The notes under the pieces: generated by a model
The model's database searches: none
What the model was told of the DNA's origin: nothing
What the model saw: only the letters and a program-made list of their open reading frames with translations
Program-made: the position numbers and the translations under genes
Source: CAIWHR01 sp963779805
Lineage (GTDB): Bacteria; Pseudomonadota; Gammaproteobacteria; Burkholderiales; Casimicrobiaceae
Length of the DNA stretch: 64,000 nt
Reading direction: 5' to 3'
Assembly: GCA_963779805.1 (NCBI GenBank)
Contig: CAVZZN010000006.1
Span: 288,925 to 352,924, forward strand
In this document: positions 25,583 through 36,600 of the stretch, one piece after another
How the letters are laid out: every line of letters begins with the position of its first letter
Position numbering within the stretch: position 1 is the first letter of the stretch

Positions 25583-26487
25583 ATGCGAGCGCTCACGCAC
25601 CTCGACCGGCTGGAGGCCGAGAGCATCCACATCATGCGCGAGGCGGTGGCCGAGTGCGAGAAGCCGGTCATGCTGTACTCGATCGGCAAGGACAGCTCGG
25701 TGATGCTGCATCTCGCGCTGAAGGCGTTTCATCCCGTCGAAGCCGCCGTTCCCGCTGCTGCACGTGGACACCACGTGGAAGTTCCGCGAGATGATCGAGT
25801 TCCGCGACCGCACCGCGCGCGAGCTCGGCCTCGAGCTCATCGTGCACGTCAATCCGGAAGCCCGCGCGCTCGCCATCGACCCGTTCACCCACGGCTCGGC
25901 GGTGCACACCGACGCGTGGAAGACGCAGGGCCTGAAGCAGGCGCTCGATCGCTACGGCTTCGACGCGGCCTTCGGCGGCGCGCGCCGGGACGAGGAGAAG
26001 TCGCGCGCGAAGGAGCGCATCTTCTCGTTTCGCTCCGCACAGCATCGGTGGGACCCGAAGCAGCAGCGCCCGGAGCTCTGGCGCCTCTACAACGCGCGCA
26101 CGAACCGCGGCGAGAGCATGCGCGTGTTCCCGCTGTCGAACTGGACCGAGCTCGACGTCTGGCAGTACATCCGGCGCGAGGGCATCGACGTGGTGCCGCT
26201 CTATTTCGCGCGGCCGCGGCCGGTGGTGGAGCGCGAGCGGCACGCTGATCATGGTCGACGACGAGCGCATGCCGCTCGCGCCCGGCGAAGCGCCGACCGT
26301 GCGCATGGTGCGCTTCCGCACCCTCGGCTGCTATCCGCTGACGGGGGCGATCGAGAGCGAGGCCGCCACGCTCGAGGCCATCGTCGACGAGATGCTCGCC
26401 GCGCGCACGTCGGAGCGGCAGGGCCGCGTGATCGACCACGACGCCAGCGGCTCGATGGAGAAGAAGAAGCAGGAGGGTTACTTCTGA
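25583..26487 (+). CDS. cysD: Sulfate adenylyltransferase subunit 2, frameshifted
   Basis: Small catalytic subunit of ATP sulfurylase, which makes adenosine 5'-phosphosulfate from ATP and sulfate with CysN. It begins HLDRLEAESIHIMREAVAEC, then has the PP-loop LYSIGKDSSVMLHLALKAF. Family blocks HVDTTWKFREMIEFRD, DAAFGGARRDEEKSRAKERI and FPLSNWTELDVWQYI are all present, and it ends MEKKKQEGYF. Shifts near 25745 (one extra base inside HPxKPPFPLLHVD) and near 26235 break the frame. Intact length is about 300 residues, normal for CysD. TGA overlaps the ATG of cysNC, the usual coupling. Context points to PAPS supply for the sulfotransferase. Confidence 0.95.
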
Positions 26488-28393
26488 TGGCGCACGGCAA
26501 CCCTGCGGACACGGCCGCGCGCGCGGCGGCGCCCGACGAAACCGGGCTGCTGCGCTTCATCGCGTGCGGCAGCGTCGACGACGGCAAGAGCACGCTGATC
26601 GGGCGCCTGCTGTACGAGTCGCAGGCGCTCTACGACGACCAGCTCGCCGCGCTCGCGGCCGAGTCGAAGACGTACGGGCACGCAGGGCGACGCGCTCGAC
26701 TTCGCGCTGCTGCTCGACGGCCTCGGGGCCGAGCGCGAGCAGGGCATCACGATCGACGTCGCGTACCGCTACTTCTCCACCGCGCGCCGCAAGTTCATCG
26801 TCGCCGACGCCCCGGGTCACGAGCAGTACACGCGCAACATGATCACCGGCGCCTCCACGGCCGATGTCGCGGTCATCCTGGTCGATGCGCGCAAGGGCGT
26901 GCTGACCCAGACGCGCCGGCACACGTATCTCGTCTCGCTGCTCGGCATCCGGCGCGTCGCGCTCGCCGTCAACAAGCTCGACCTCGTCGGCTATGCGCAG
27001 GACGTGTGTCGCGAGATCGAGGCGGCCTATCGCGAGTTCGCGCAGCAGCTTCGCATCGCGGAGCTCACCTGCATCCCGGTGTCCGCGCTGAAGGGCGACA
27101 ACGTCACCGCCCGCAGCGCGCAGCACGCCGTGGTACCACGGGCCCGACGCTGCTCGAATTCCTCGAGACCGTGGCCGTCGACGACGACGCGCGCCGGCAG
27201 GGGCCGTTCCGGATGCCGGTGCAGTGGGTCAACCGACCGAATGCGGACTTCCGCGGCTATTGCGGCTGCATCGCGGGCGGAGCCGTCCGCCCGGGCGATC
27301 GCGTGCGCGCGCTGCCTTCCGGCCGCGAGAGCACGGTGGCGCGCATCGTCGAGCGCGACGGCGATCGCGTCCGAAGCGCTCGCCGGGCAGTCGTGCACGC
27401 TCACGCTGGAGGACGAGATCGACGTGAGCCGCGGCGATCTGCTGTGCGCCGCGGACGCGCCGGCCGAGATCGCCGACCAGTTCGAGGCGACCATCATGTG
27501 GATGGCGGCCGAGCCGATGCTGCCCGGCCGTCGCTACCTGCTCAAGATCGGCACCCGCACGGTGAACGTCACCCTCGCGCGCGCCCAAGTACCGGATCAA
27601 CGTCAACACCCTCGAGCACCTCGCCGCGCGCACGCTGCAGCAAAACGAGATCGGGGTCTGCAACCTCAACCTCGACCAGCCGGTCGCGTTCGATCCGTAC
27701 ACGGTCAATCGCGACACCGGCGGCTTCATCGTCATCGACCGCCTCGCGAACGACACGGTGGGCGCGGGCCTGCTGCACTTCGCGCTGCGCCGCGCGCACA
27801 ACATCCACTGGCAGGCGGTGGAGATCGACAAGCATGCGCGTGCCGCGCTCAACGGTCACCGCGCCTGCATGGTGTGGTTCACCGGGCTCTCCGGCGCCGG
27901 CAAGTCGACCATCGCGAACGTGGTCGAGAGAAAGCTGCACGCCGCCGGCCGTCACACGTACCTCCTCGACGGCGACAACGTGCGGCACGGCCTCAACAAG
28001 GATCTCGGGTTCACGGCCGCGGACCGCGTCGAGAACATCCGTCGTGTCGCCGAAGTGGCGCGCCTCATGGTCGATGCGGGGCTGATCGTGCTGGTGGCGT
28101 TCATCTCGCCGTTTCGCGCCGAACGCCGGCTCGCGCGCGATCTCGTCGGCCACGACGAGTTCTGCGAGGTGTTCGTCGATGCGCCGCTCGCCGTGGCCGA
28201 GCAGCGCGATGCGAAGGGCCTCTACGCCAAGGCGCGTCGCGGCGAGCTCGCGAATTTCACGGGCATCGATTCGCCGTACGAAGTGCCCGAGCAGCCGGAG
28301 CTCACGATCGACACCGTCGCGACGATGCCGGATGCGGCGGCGGATGCCGTCATCGAAGCGCTGCGGCGGATGGGCGTCCTCGACGGCGCGTGA
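26487..28393 (+). CDS. cysNC: Bifunctional sulfate adenylyltransferase subunit 1/APS kinase, frameshifted
   Basis: GTPase subunit of ATP sulfurylase fused to APS kinase, so the protein pair yields PAPS directly. The G1 loop is GSVDDGKSTLIGRLLYESQ. DAPGHEQYTRNMITGAS and NKLDLVG are the G3 and G4 motifs, with a beta-barrel domain after. The C-terminal kinase (from about 27860) has GLSGAGKSTIANVVERKLH, DGDNVRHGLNKDLGF and the FISPF segment. Four indels, near 26685, 27130, 27370 and 27590, split the CysN half; the kinase half is clean. Intact length is about 635 residues. Fused CysNC/NodQ forms are typical where PAPS feeds sulfation. No cysH or cysI lies in the window. Confidence 0.95.
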
Positions 28394-28456
28394 AGCGCGG
28401 TCGATCCGCCAGGATGCGCGTGCCGCGTGCAGGCGCTGCGCGCCCGGCGTGGCCGC

Positions 28457-29171
28457 TCACGTGCGCTGCCACACCGCCAGGATGCTCTTCCCGATGCGAT
28501 GGCCCAGCAGAGGATCGATCGCCCGCGAGCAGGGCACCAGCCACCGATCCCACGCTGCGATCTGCCGCGGGCCGGGCTCGGCCTCGCGCAGCAGCCAGCG
28601 GTTGGCGAGCGACGCGAGCATCCCTGCCGCGTCGAGATACTTCGCAGCGACGAGGCGCGCCGCGGGCGGCGCGAGCGCCTGCAGGCTTCTCCGGTCGTAG
28701 CGACGGTGGTGCCCGATGGCGCGGTCGAACGCACTGAACAGCCACTGATGGGCGGGGGCGAGCACGACGAGATGGCCGCCTCGCGCGAGATGCGCGGCGG
28801 CCCGCGCGAGCTCCGCGCGGTCCTCGGCGATGTGCTCGAGCACGTCGACGTACAGGATCGTGTCGAACGTTTCCCCGGGCGAGAGCGTCGCAAGCGTCCC
28901 GGCACGATGCTCGCAGCACGCGGGCAGCGATCCGCTGCCGATGCGATCCGCGAGCTCGCGCTCCATGTCCGGGTCCGGCTCGAGGCACACCCAGCGCTCG
29001 TGCGCGCCGCGGCACAGCGCGAGCGTCGTCGCGCCGACGCCGGCGCCCACTTCCAGCACGCGCCGGCCGAGCCAGGGCCGGATGTGCATCGCGCAGTACG
29101 CCTTCCAGCGCCGCGCTTGTGCGAAGCAGCCGAAGCTCGGAGCCTTCGTACCGGAAGGCCGGCCCATTCAT
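28457..29171 (-). CDS. Class I SAM-dependent methyltransferase, one frameshift near the start
   Basis: About 238 residues. Motif I is VLEVGAGVGATTLALCRG; the acidic end of beta-2 is CLEPDPDM. TILYVDVLEHIAEDRAEL is the 'DVLEH' post-I motif of Methyltransf_11/23 proteins, followed by HLVVLAPAHQWLFSAFDRAI. The start MNGPAFRYEGSEL overlaps the stop of the upstream glycosyltransferase gene (ATGA), and a one-base shift near 29125 joins it to the main frame. Proteins of this type often methylate glycans or lipid carriers. The location in a glycosyltransferase operon supports that, but the substrate is not known. Confidence 0.78.
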
Positions 29172-30157
29172 GCGCCGCGCAATGCGCTGGTGTCCCGCAC
29201 GTACTGCGCCGCCATCCGGCGCGGCACGATCGAGGGCATCGAACGGTTGTTGAGCAGCAGGAACACCGCGCCCGCGGACAGCATCAGGGCCTGCACGAGC
29301 ACGATCAGCAGCCATCCGATCATGTACGACGCCCAGCCCGGGATCGCGAGCTCGGTGAACAGCCGGATCGCGATCACGACGGCGATGCCGGCGAGCGTGG
29401 CCGCGCCGAGCGCCACCGAGAAGACGAGCACGCGCGCGAACGCGATGTCGCTGTAGACGGAGACCGCGGAAAGCCCGTGCACGACGAGGCGCACGAGGTC
29501 CATCCTGCGACTCGCCGTGATAGCGCGTGCCGCGGTCGATGGGGACCTTGCGCATCGGCAGTCGCGACCGCGTGAGCGCTGCGGGGAGGTTGTTCCAGAT
29601 CTCGGGCATGTAGACGAGGCGGCTCACGACCGCGGACGGGAGCGCGCAGAAGTTGCCGAACGCGATCGGACGACCGGTGAGCAGGTGGAACAGCATGCGG
29701 TAGATGACGTAGAAGAAGCGGAACACGCCGCCTTCGGAGCGCGCCGCGCGTTGCGCCACCACGACCTCGGCCGGCGCCTCCCGCAGGACGTCCAGCAGCC
29801 GGGGAATGTCCTCCGGCCGGTCCTCGCCGTCCGCGTCCATCACCAGCGTCGCGACGTGGCTCGCGCGCTGGTCGACTTCGGCGAGACCGATCGCGATGGC
29901 GCGCTGATGCCCCAGGTTGCACGCGAGGTGCAGCACGTCGATGCGCGCGAGATGCTGCAACGGCGCCGTGTCGAGAAGCGCCTGCGGGCATCGGTCGCGT
30001 CGAGCCGTCGTCGACGGCGACGACGTCGAACCGAATCGGGCGCGAGCGCCGCGGCGACGCGATCGAGGCGCAGCACCAGCTCGCGAAACGACTCCCAGTC
30101 GTCGTACACCGGCGTGACGATGGCGATGCGATCGCTGGACGGCGACGGTGCGCTCAT
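29168..30157 (-). CDS. GT2 glycosyltransferase with two C-terminal membrane helices (DPM1/GtrB-like), frameshifted
   Basis: Starts MSAPSPSSDRIAIVTPVYDD. The nucleotide-binding region DRVAAALAPDSVR leads, after a shift near 30020, into a DDGS-type motif. VMDADGEDRPEDIPRLLDVL is the metal-binding part with the aspartate cluster of dolichol/undecaprenyl-phosphate sugar synthases. After another shift near 29510 come two hydrophobic segments, starting VFSVALGAATLAGIAVVIAI and MIGWLLIVLVQALMLSAGAV. Intact length would be about 330 residues. The family makes polyprenyl-phosphate sugars at the inner membrane that donate residues on the periplasmic side. It is coupled to the downstream methyltransferase by a stop/start overlap. 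Confidence 0.8.
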
Positions 30158-30191
30158 GTCGGGAGCGGTGCGACTCGCGCGGTGGGCGCGC

Positions 30192-33100
30192 TCACTCGGT
30201 GTCCGCGGTAACGGGCGCGGCGGGCGCTTCCCGCCGCGTCGCCTTCGCGTACGGCGCGTAGTACAGGCGAGCGAACTCGGCTTGCACGGGCTCGGTGCGC
30301 AAGGCGAAGCTGGCTCCGGTGAGGGCGAAGCCCGGATGGTAGTACGGGTCGGCCTCGATGATGTCGCGCCAGCGGGCGAACATCGTCGCGATCTCGTGCT
30401 CGTTCTTCGCTTCGCCCCGGCTCACGCCCTCGTGATGGATCAGCACCACGTCCGGGTCGACGACCATGCGATACCCCTTGCGGAGCAGGCGCAGGCAATA
30501 GTCGACGTCGTTCCATGCCACGGCGAGGTCGCCCTCGTCGAAGCCGCCGACCTCGAGGTAGAGCTTGCGCGGCGTGAGCATGCACGCGGCGGTGACCGCC
30601 GCGACGTTGCGCACCGCACGCTTGTACGCGAGATAGCCGAAATCCCCCGGCGGACTCGCTTCGCCCTGGAAGTAGTGCCCCGTGAGGCCTTCGTGCCCCA
30701 TCACCACGCCGAGGTGCTGGATGCGGCCATCGGGATACAGCAGCTTCGCGCCGACGGCGCCCACGCCCGGCATGCGCCCGAAGCCCACCATGCGCTTCAG
30801 CCAGTCGGACTGCACGATCTCGGTGTCGTTGTTGAGCAGGAGCAGGTAATCGGCCGTCGTCTCCCGTGCCGCGGCATTCATCATCGCCGAGAAGTTGAAG
30901 GCGCCGGGCCGGCGCAGCACGCGATGCGGCGTGTCGCGCAAGTACGCGAGGGTCTCGGGCTCGACGCTGTCGTTGTCCACGATGATGATCTCGCGCGCCG
31001 CGTAGTCCGTCTTCTCGTCGAGCGTGGAGATGCACCGCGCGAGCAGCGGCAGGCGATCGCGCGTGGGGATGACGATCGCGACCTTCGGCAGCGACTCGAA
31101 GCGGAAGTCCAGGCGAAAGACCCCCACGCCCGCGCGCCGCGAGGCCTCGGGCCAGCTCGCTTCGGCGTCGACGTGCGAGCGCGCGAGATGCTCGTTGATC
31201 GCGCGAAGCCCCGAATCGATGGAGTACTGCTTCTGCAGGCCCCCGGAGGCTGTCGACTGCGGGTGCCGTCGCCAGTGATAGAGCACCTGCGGCACGTGCA
31301 CGATGCGCTGCGTGACCTCCGAGATGCGCAGCGCGAGATCGTAGTCCTCGCCGCCGCGGAATTCCGGGCGCAGGCCGCCGAGCTTGCGCACCATCGCCGT
31401 CCGGTAGCACTTGATGTGCCCCCAGTACATGTACGAGCGCAGCAGATCGGGGCTCCAGCCGGGCTTGAGGCGCGGATCGGCGCGGCGGCCGTCGGGCTCC
31501 AGGATGTCGTAGTCGCTGTACACGACGTCGACGGCGGGATCGTTGCGGATCGCTTCCGCGAGCACGGCGATGGCGTCCGAACGCAACGTGTCGTCGTGAT
31601 CGCAGTACACCATGAATTCGCCGGCGGCGAGCGCCATCGCTTCGTTGCTCGCCACCGCGATGCCGCCCGCGGTGTCGCGACGCTTCAGCACGACATTCGG
31701 ATGCTCGGCCGCGAACGCTTCGAGGATGCGCCACGCCGTGCGCGTGGGCGAGCCGTCGTCGACGGCGCACAGCTGCCACCGGGGGCACGTCTGAGCTGCG
31801 ATGGACGCGAGCAGCTCGCGCAGGAAGGCGGGCGGCGTCTCGTGCACGGGCAGCACGATGCTCACCACCGGATCGGACGCCGTGCAGCGGTGCGGGCGCG
31901 GACGATCGGCTTCGTAGAGCTCGATCCAGCGCTGGTAGCGCGCGATCTCGCCTTCCGTGTCGGGCGGCAGCGCGATCGCGGCCTGCGGGCGCCAACGGCG
32001 CAGCAAGCGCTCGGTGAGGTCGCGGGAAGCGACGGCGGAACGCGTGCGCGGCCTGCTTCGACAGCGTGCGGCGCTGCACGTGCAGTTCGCGCTCGGCGAT
32101 GACCACGGGCGCGCTGGCCGCGCTGCGGGCGCGCACGGTGACGTTCACCTTGGGGGCCCACGCGCGGCGCACGCGCAGCGCGCCTGCGAAGCCGGTGCAA
32201 AGCGCGTGCGGCACGTCGAGGAAGGCCTGCTTCACGTCGACGCGCGGCACATCGCACGAGAGCTCCTGCACGATGCGGCCGTCGACGAGGATCTCGATGC
32301 GGGTGGAGAACCCCGCGACGTCGAAAGCCCAGCCCTGGATGGCCACGTCGTCGCCCGAGCGAGCGCCCTGCTGCTCCGGGGGACGCTCGACGCACGCGAC
32401 GATGCGCGCCGGGGCATGGCGGGGAAGCTCCTGCCCTGCTGCGGGCTTCACCGCGATGGCCGACGCGCGCATCGGCAGCGCGGTGATCTGCACGAGGCCG
32501 GCATCGATGAACGCGCGCAGCAACTCGTCCTGCAGATCCGCGCCGCGCGCCATGCCCGGGTCGCGTTGCGTGCCGGGCGTGCTGCGTGCCCGGGCGCGCC
32601 GGCGGCGCGTAGACCGACATGCGTCCGCCGGGCTTCAGCAGCGCGACGATGCGCTGCAACGCGTCGCGACCGCTCGCCGCGAGATCCGCCGCGTCCAGCG
32701 AGTAGGCCCAGTCGAACGCGTCCGCGCGAAACGGCGCGTCGGCGATGGCCCCTTGCACCAGCAGGACATTGGGCAGGTGCCGCGTGCGCTCGCGCGCTTG
32801 CGCGATCGCGCCGCCGTCGACGATCCCGACGACCCATTCTGCGCGTTCCGCTACGAGGTCCAGATAGCGCGCCGCGCTGTCGCCGATCGCAAGGACCCGG
32901 GTGCCGCCGAGCGAGGAGAGATCGACGTTGCTCGCATCCGCGGCGCTCGGCGCGTGCTCGAATGCGTCGGCGAAGAACACCTTGCGGTAGAAGCCGGGAT
33001 CGACGCCGGTCAGCGCTGCCAGCACGACGAGATCGCGATCGCGATGCCGGGCGGTACTCGATTCGACGGGGTGCGGTACGTGCGGGGATGTGCAGGCGCA

Positions 33101-33290
33101 GCACCCCGTCGTCGACCGGATAACCGCGCGCGCAGGCGCCGCACTCGAGCGTCGCGTCGAGGATGTCGTCCTGCTCCGCCCGGAGCACGGTCAGTTCGAG
33201 ATCGCGATGACAGTGCGGGCAACAGAGCAGGCCCGCGTGTGCGCTGCGCAAGGTCGTCGTTTTTCCAGGTTGGCGGTGGCGCGCCGGCAC
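30192..33290 (-). CDS. Fusion of methyltransferase-like, beta-domain and tandem GT2 glycosyltransferase, frameshifted
   Basis: About 1,030 residues. The N-terminus (MPARHRQPGK) has a zinc-ribbon-like Trm112-type segment, LLCCPHCHRDL then LECGACARGYPV, followed by a methyltransferase fold (VLAIGDSAARYLDLVAERAE; VQGAIADAPFRADAFDWAYS; LLKPGGRMSVYAPPA). Next is a beta domain with ELSCDVPRVDVKQAFLDVPH, like that in the glycosyltransferase ending at 7565. Two GT2 domains follow: SIVLPVHETPP with FMVYCDHDDTL, and AIVIPTRDRLPLL with LLLLNNDTEI, both with acidic metal motifs. Shifts fall near 33050, 32580 and 32020, so fusion versus two adjacent genes depends on correcting these. The last 604 residues are uninterrupted. 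Likely role is extension and modification of the surface glycan. Confidence 0.75.
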
Positions 33291-33664
33291 CGGTCACCGC
33301 TCGCGGGCGGGCACCCGAGGCCGCGCTATTCTACCTCCCTGGGGCTGCGCGCCCCGCCGCACGCGACGCTTGCGGCGACGCGAGCTGTAGTAGGCAAGTC
33401 GGGTCGATGTCCGTGCGTGCGACGCAACGTGCCCACGGCAGCGCGCCGGGCCTCCGATGAACGGGGCGACCTGTCCGATCACTGCCCTCCGCGCCGATCG
33501 CGGGACGTGGAAGCATGTCGGCCAGAGGGATTTCTTCCCCAAATTTCGAATAGGCATCTCCCCCCGATGCTTGTACCATTGTCGGTCCAGCAAAACGATG
33601 CTCGTGCATCGACGCATCGAGCATCGTGCGTCGCTTCCTGTGCACGAGCGCAGCGGCAGTGATC
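33291..33664. other. Divergent intergenic region
   Basis: 374 bases between the minus-strand glycosyltransferase fusion and the plus-strand giant protein; promoters for both should lie here. A less GC-rich stretch around 33530-33600 precedes the giant gene. I see no consensus -35/-10 pair, hairpin or operator. Confidence 0.45.
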
Positions 33665-36600
33665 ATGTTCAGGGCGTGCGCATCCGGTTCGACGCGGCGA
33701 AGCCCCGTGCTGCGGGCGTCCGGCCACGCGTTGCACGCGCTCGCGCTCGTCCTCGCGCTGTGGAGCTGGGCCCTCGTCGCGCATGCCCTGACGCCTCTCG
33801 ACGGCGGTAGCGCCGTCGCTGCGGGCGATCGCTACGCGTGTGCGTTGTCGAGCACCGCGGGACTGCGTTGCTGGGGCCTCAACGATCGCGGCCAGCTCGC
33901 CGACGGCAGCACCACCACGCGCCTCACGCCCGTCAAGGCGCTCGGCGTTTCCAATGTCTCTGCGCTCGCCGCCGGCGATGCGCACGCGTGCGCGCTGACG
34001 AACACCGGTGCCGTGGCGTGCTGGGGCTCGAACTCGAACGGCCAGCTCGGCGATGCGACCGTGCCCGTCGCGCCCAATCCCGGAGCCTGGTCGGCGACAC
34101 CGGTGGCGGTGACCGGCATCGGCGTGTCGACCGCGATCGTGGCCGGGAGAGCGCACAGCTGTGCGCTACAGCAGACGACCGGCGCCGTGTATTGCTGGGG
34201 CGCCAACAACGCCGGACAGCTCGGCAACGGCTTGACGACCGGACAGTCCGACCCCGGTCGCGGTCACCGGGTTGTCGGGTGCGTCTGCGCTCGCCGCGGG
34301 AGGCGATCACACCTGTGCGCTGGTGTCGGGCGCGGTGAAGTGCTGGGGCGCGAACGCTACGGGCGAGCTGGGCACCACACCCATCGGCGACCAGCTCACG
34401 CCCTGCCGATGTCGCCGGCATCACCGGCGCATCCGCGATCGCAGCCGGCGGGCAGCACACGTGCGCGCTCGTCGGCGGCGCGGTCGAGTGCTGGGGCATC
34501 AACGGCAACGGGCAGCTCGGCGACAATTCCACGACCCAGCGCAACGGTCCGGTGCAGCCGCTGGCCGTCGGGTGTGAGCGCGATCACCGCGGGCGCGGTG
34601 CACACGTGCGCATTGCTCGGCACGGGCGGCGTGCAGTGCTGGGGCAGCAACGCCGACGGCCAGCTCGGCGACAACTCCAATACGCAGCGTCTCGTAGCCA
34701 CCGACGTGTCCGGTCTCGCGAGCGGTGTCGCGGCCGTCGAGGCGGGCGCGTCGCACACGTGTGCGGTCATGAGCGTCGGCGGCGTGCAGTGCTGGGGCGC
34801 CAACGACTCGGGCCAGATCGGCGACAACTCGACGACGACGCCGCAGCTCGTTCCCGTGAGCGTGCTGGCCGGGCCGCCCGACGCGCCGACCGGCGTCGGT
34901 GCGGTTGCCGGGAATGCCAATGCGACGGTCACGTTCACCGCGCCGGCGTACATCGGCGGCGGCGCGATCACCGGCTACACGGTCGCCTCGAATCCTGCCG
35001 GCGGGACCGACGACAACGCGGGCACCACCGGCACGTCGCACACGATCAGCGGCCTCGTCAACGGCACCGCGTACACGTTCACCGTCACCGCGACCAACGA
35101 TGCGGGCACGGGTCCCGCGTCGGCGCCGTCGAGTGCGGTGACGCCGACGGGGGCGCCCGGCGCGCCGAGCATGGTGAGCGCGACGGCCGGCAATGCGCAG
35201 GCTGACGGTCGGCTTCACCGCGCCGGCGAGCGACGGCGGCAGCGCGATCACCGGCTACACGGCGACGTCGAACCCGGGCAACGTCACCGCGAGCTGCACG
35301 GTCCCGTGCACGTCGATCGCGGTGACCGGGCTCACGAACGGCACGGCGTACACGTTCACGGTGGTCGCGACGAACGGCGATCGGCACCGGACCCGCATCG
35401 GCGGCATCGAGCGCGGTGACGCCCGGCGCCGGTGCCGGGTGCGCCGACCGGCGTGAGCGCAACCGCCGGCAATGCCGCAGGCGACGGTGACGTTCGCCGC
35501 GCCCTCGAGCGACGGCGGCAGCGCGATCACGACGCTACACGGCGACGTCGAGCCCCGGCAATCTCACCGCGAGCTGCACGGCGCCGTGCACGTCGATCAC
35601 GGTCACTGGGCTCACCAACGGCACGGCGTACACCTTCACGGTCGCCGCGACCAACGGCGTCGGCACCGGGCCCGGCGTCGTCGCCGTCGAACGCGGTGAC
35701 CCCGGCGCACGGTGCCTGGCGCGCCGACCAGCGTGAGTGCGAGTGGCGGGCACTGCGCAGGCGACGGTGACGTTCGTCGCACCGGCAGACGACGGTGGCA
35801 GCGCGATCACGACGCTACACCGCGACGTCGAATCCCGGCAATGTCACCGCGAGCTGCACGGCGCCGTGCACGTCGATCACGGTTACGGGCCTCACGCAAC
35901 GGCACGGCCTACACCTTCACGGTCACCGCGACCAATGATGTGGGCACGCGGTCCCGCGTCGGCGCGCGTCGAACGCGGTGACGCCGATGCACGGTGCCTG
36001 GTGCGCCGACCAGCGTGAGCGCGACGGCGGGCAACGCGCAGGCGACGGTGACGTTCTCGCCGCCGGCGAGCGACGGCGGCAGCGCAATCACGATCTACAC
36101 GGCGACGTCGAACCCCGGCAATCTCACGGCGAGTTGTACGGCGCCGTGCACGTCGATCACGGTGACCGGGCTCACCAACGGCACGGCGTACACGTTCACG
36201 GTGATCGGCGACCAACGGCGTGGGTCCCGGTCCGGCATCGTCGCCGTCGAACTGCGGTGACGCCGACCACGGTGCCCGGCGCGCCGACCGGTGTGAGTGC
36301 GACGGCCGGCACTGCGCAGGCGACGGTGACTTCACGCCGCCGGCAGACGACGGCGGCAGCACGATCACGACGTACACGGCGACGTCGAACCCCGGCAATG
36401 TGAGCGCGAGCTGCACCGCGCCGTGCACGTCGATCACGGTGACCGGACTCACCAACGGCACGGCGTACACCTTCACGGTGATCGCGACCAACGGCGTAGG
36501 CACCGGTCCCGCGTCGACGCGCGTCGAACGCGGTGACCCCGAGCACGGTGCCGGGTGCGCCGACCAGGGTGAGCGCGACGCGCGGGCACCGCGCAGGCGA

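Noticed and set aside
29517..32102. 861-codon plus-strand frame opposite two GT2 genes
   Set aside because: Antisense shadow; composition is unlike a folded protein and the minus strand encodes clear glycosyltransferases.
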